Of a stretch of 64,000 bases of DNA, positions 63,269 through 64,000 are shown piece after piece. The number at the start of each line of letters is the position of its first letter. The stretch's first letter is position 1. The DNA is from Chaetorhynchus papuensis (lineage: Eukaryota; Chordata; Aves; Passeriformes; Rhipiduridae): positions 186,001-250,000 of the forward strand of contig VWYX01000829.1 in the NCBI GenBank assembly GCA_013396525.1, written 5' to 3'. Below the pieces are notes generated by a model. That model ran no database searches, was not told the origin of the DNA, and worked only from the letters and a program-made list of their open reading frames with translations. A program made the position numbers and the translations under genes.

Positions 63269-64000
63269 GCATGTTGTCTCTTCCTTTTTGAATGATCCAG
63301 CCTGTGTAAAGTTCAACTTTATGTTGGCCAGCTTAAATTGTTTCAATATTAGGAGTTTATTTGCAGGCTACTGTATATAATAACTAAATATATTGAGTTC
63401 TTCAAGATTAGCATAGAAATAGGTTGAATTGATATGCAAAAGAATATTACAGCAAACAACTTTGTTATAATACCATCAAAGATTTTGTGAGGCTTTCTTT
63501 GCACACACTTGTGTGCATTGATGGATATTTAAGAGGTGGACCCCTTGATGAGGGAGGATGACATTTCAGATACTAGACAAATGATGCTACTTTTCCTTGA
63601 TAGTATATTAAAATTTTATTTCTTCTCCTAAGCTTACTTTTTATGAAATAATTTGAAAGAAAAGGCAGATTGTTCATAAAAGCTCAAGATTAATTAGCAG
63701 TGTTATACACTGAACCTAGGTTAACCCACCAGTATCTTTTAAGGTCATGAAAAGTTAAGATCAACAGGAGAAAAAAAAAAAAAAGGAAGCATACTTTTTT
63801 GGTTATGCTTATACTCATTTATACATGGTCACTTAAAGGATGACTGTTGTGATTCTCAGATACAGTTAATGTTTGTTAGTACAGCTGATCACTGACCAAC
63901 GAATGACTGGCAGCTGTGCCTCTTTCATTCACAACTATGGATCACTTCCCATCTCTTCTGCTTCCCAGCAGGGTAATATAAGCACCTTCAAACAACACAG
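63269..64000 (+). other. CEP83: CEP83 intron after coding exon 12 (partial)
   Basis: This starts at the putative GC donor and runs out of the window. It is AT-rich, with an A run at about 63771-63784. No further CEP83 exon is recognised, so the C-terminal exons lie beyond base 64000. Confidence 0.8.

Larger units (their letters stand above)
42150..64000 (+). other. CEP83: CEP83 gene, 5' four-fifths (centrosomal protein 83, CCDC41)
   Basis: Twelve coding exons at 48226-63268 splice in frame to about 561 codons; human CEP83 is about 700 residues, so the remaining 140 or so lie beyond the window. The product is almost wholly coiled coil, rich in Glu, Lys, Gln and Leu, with no membrane segment or enzymatic motif. 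Recognition rests on close similarity to the human protein along its length, including the block ending LRYEHTFLKSEFEHQKEE and the block HKVLLVEKDRELIRKVQAA, and on synteny with TMCC3. Known role: CEP83 is a centriolar distal-appendage protein, acting at the base of the assembly hierarchy that brings in SCLT1, CEP89, FBF1 and CEP164. It is required for docking of the mother centriole to membrane and for ciliogenesis; human mutations cause nephronophthisis 18. A CpG-island promoter implies broad expression. Confidence 0.95.

Noticed and set aside
1..64000. CRISPR arrays, operons, phage or integron elements, tRNA and rRNA genes
   Set aside because: The window is vertebrate intron/exon DNA. No regularly spaced repeats, no cloverleaf with A/B boxes and no rRNA-like segment was seen on either strand.

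Overview
The window is vertebrate nuclear DNA, almost certainly from a bird. It carries interspersed elements with the hallmarks of avian CR1 LINEs: truncated reverse transcriptase frames and an 8-bp tail repeat (attctatg). It also carries a solo LTR of an ERVL-like type that I know from Neoaves genomes. A neoavian (non-galliform) bird is therefore likely, but the species cannot be named from this sequence. Gene structure is eukaryotic throughout: short coding exons with GT-AG boundaries and large AT-rich introns. There is no bacterial or plasmid content.

Two protein-coding genes lie head-to-tail on the + strand. Bases 1-27240 are interpreted as the 3' part of the first intron of TMCC3. TMCC3 coding exons lie at 27241-28136, 29618-29753 and 32434-32736, with a stop at 32734-32736. 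A probable 5-kb 3' UTR ends near a polyadenylation signal at 37771-37776. About 4.3 kb of intergenic DNA follows, containing a 1-kb CR1 copy. A CpG island at about 42150-42780 is the probable CEP83 promoter and untranslated first exon. It contains a strong RFX-type X-box, as expected for a ciliary gene. Twelve CEP83 coding exons follow between 48226 and 63268, joining in frame to about 561 codons. The C-terminal fifth of the protein lies beyond the window. The TMCC3-CEP83 order and orientation match what I recall of human 12q22, which supports both identifications.

The two genes act in different places and have no known joint function. TMCC3 encodes a tail-anchored coiled-coil protein of the endoplasmic reticulum. 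CEP83 encodes a coiled-coil centriolar distal-appendage protein needed to dock the mother centriole to membrane when a primary cilium forms. Everything else is intronic or intergenic: one solo LTR, three truncated CR1 copies, short tandem repeats, homopolymer tracts and small duplications.

I did not find a clearly new biological system. The observations most worth checking are the X-box, a GC-AG intron at the last visible CEP83 exon, an in-frame N-terminal extension plus uORF ahead of the CEP83 start, a minisatellite inside the CpG island, and two splice-compatible open segments in TMCC3 intron 1 that resemble exons of an unidentified two-helix membrane protein.
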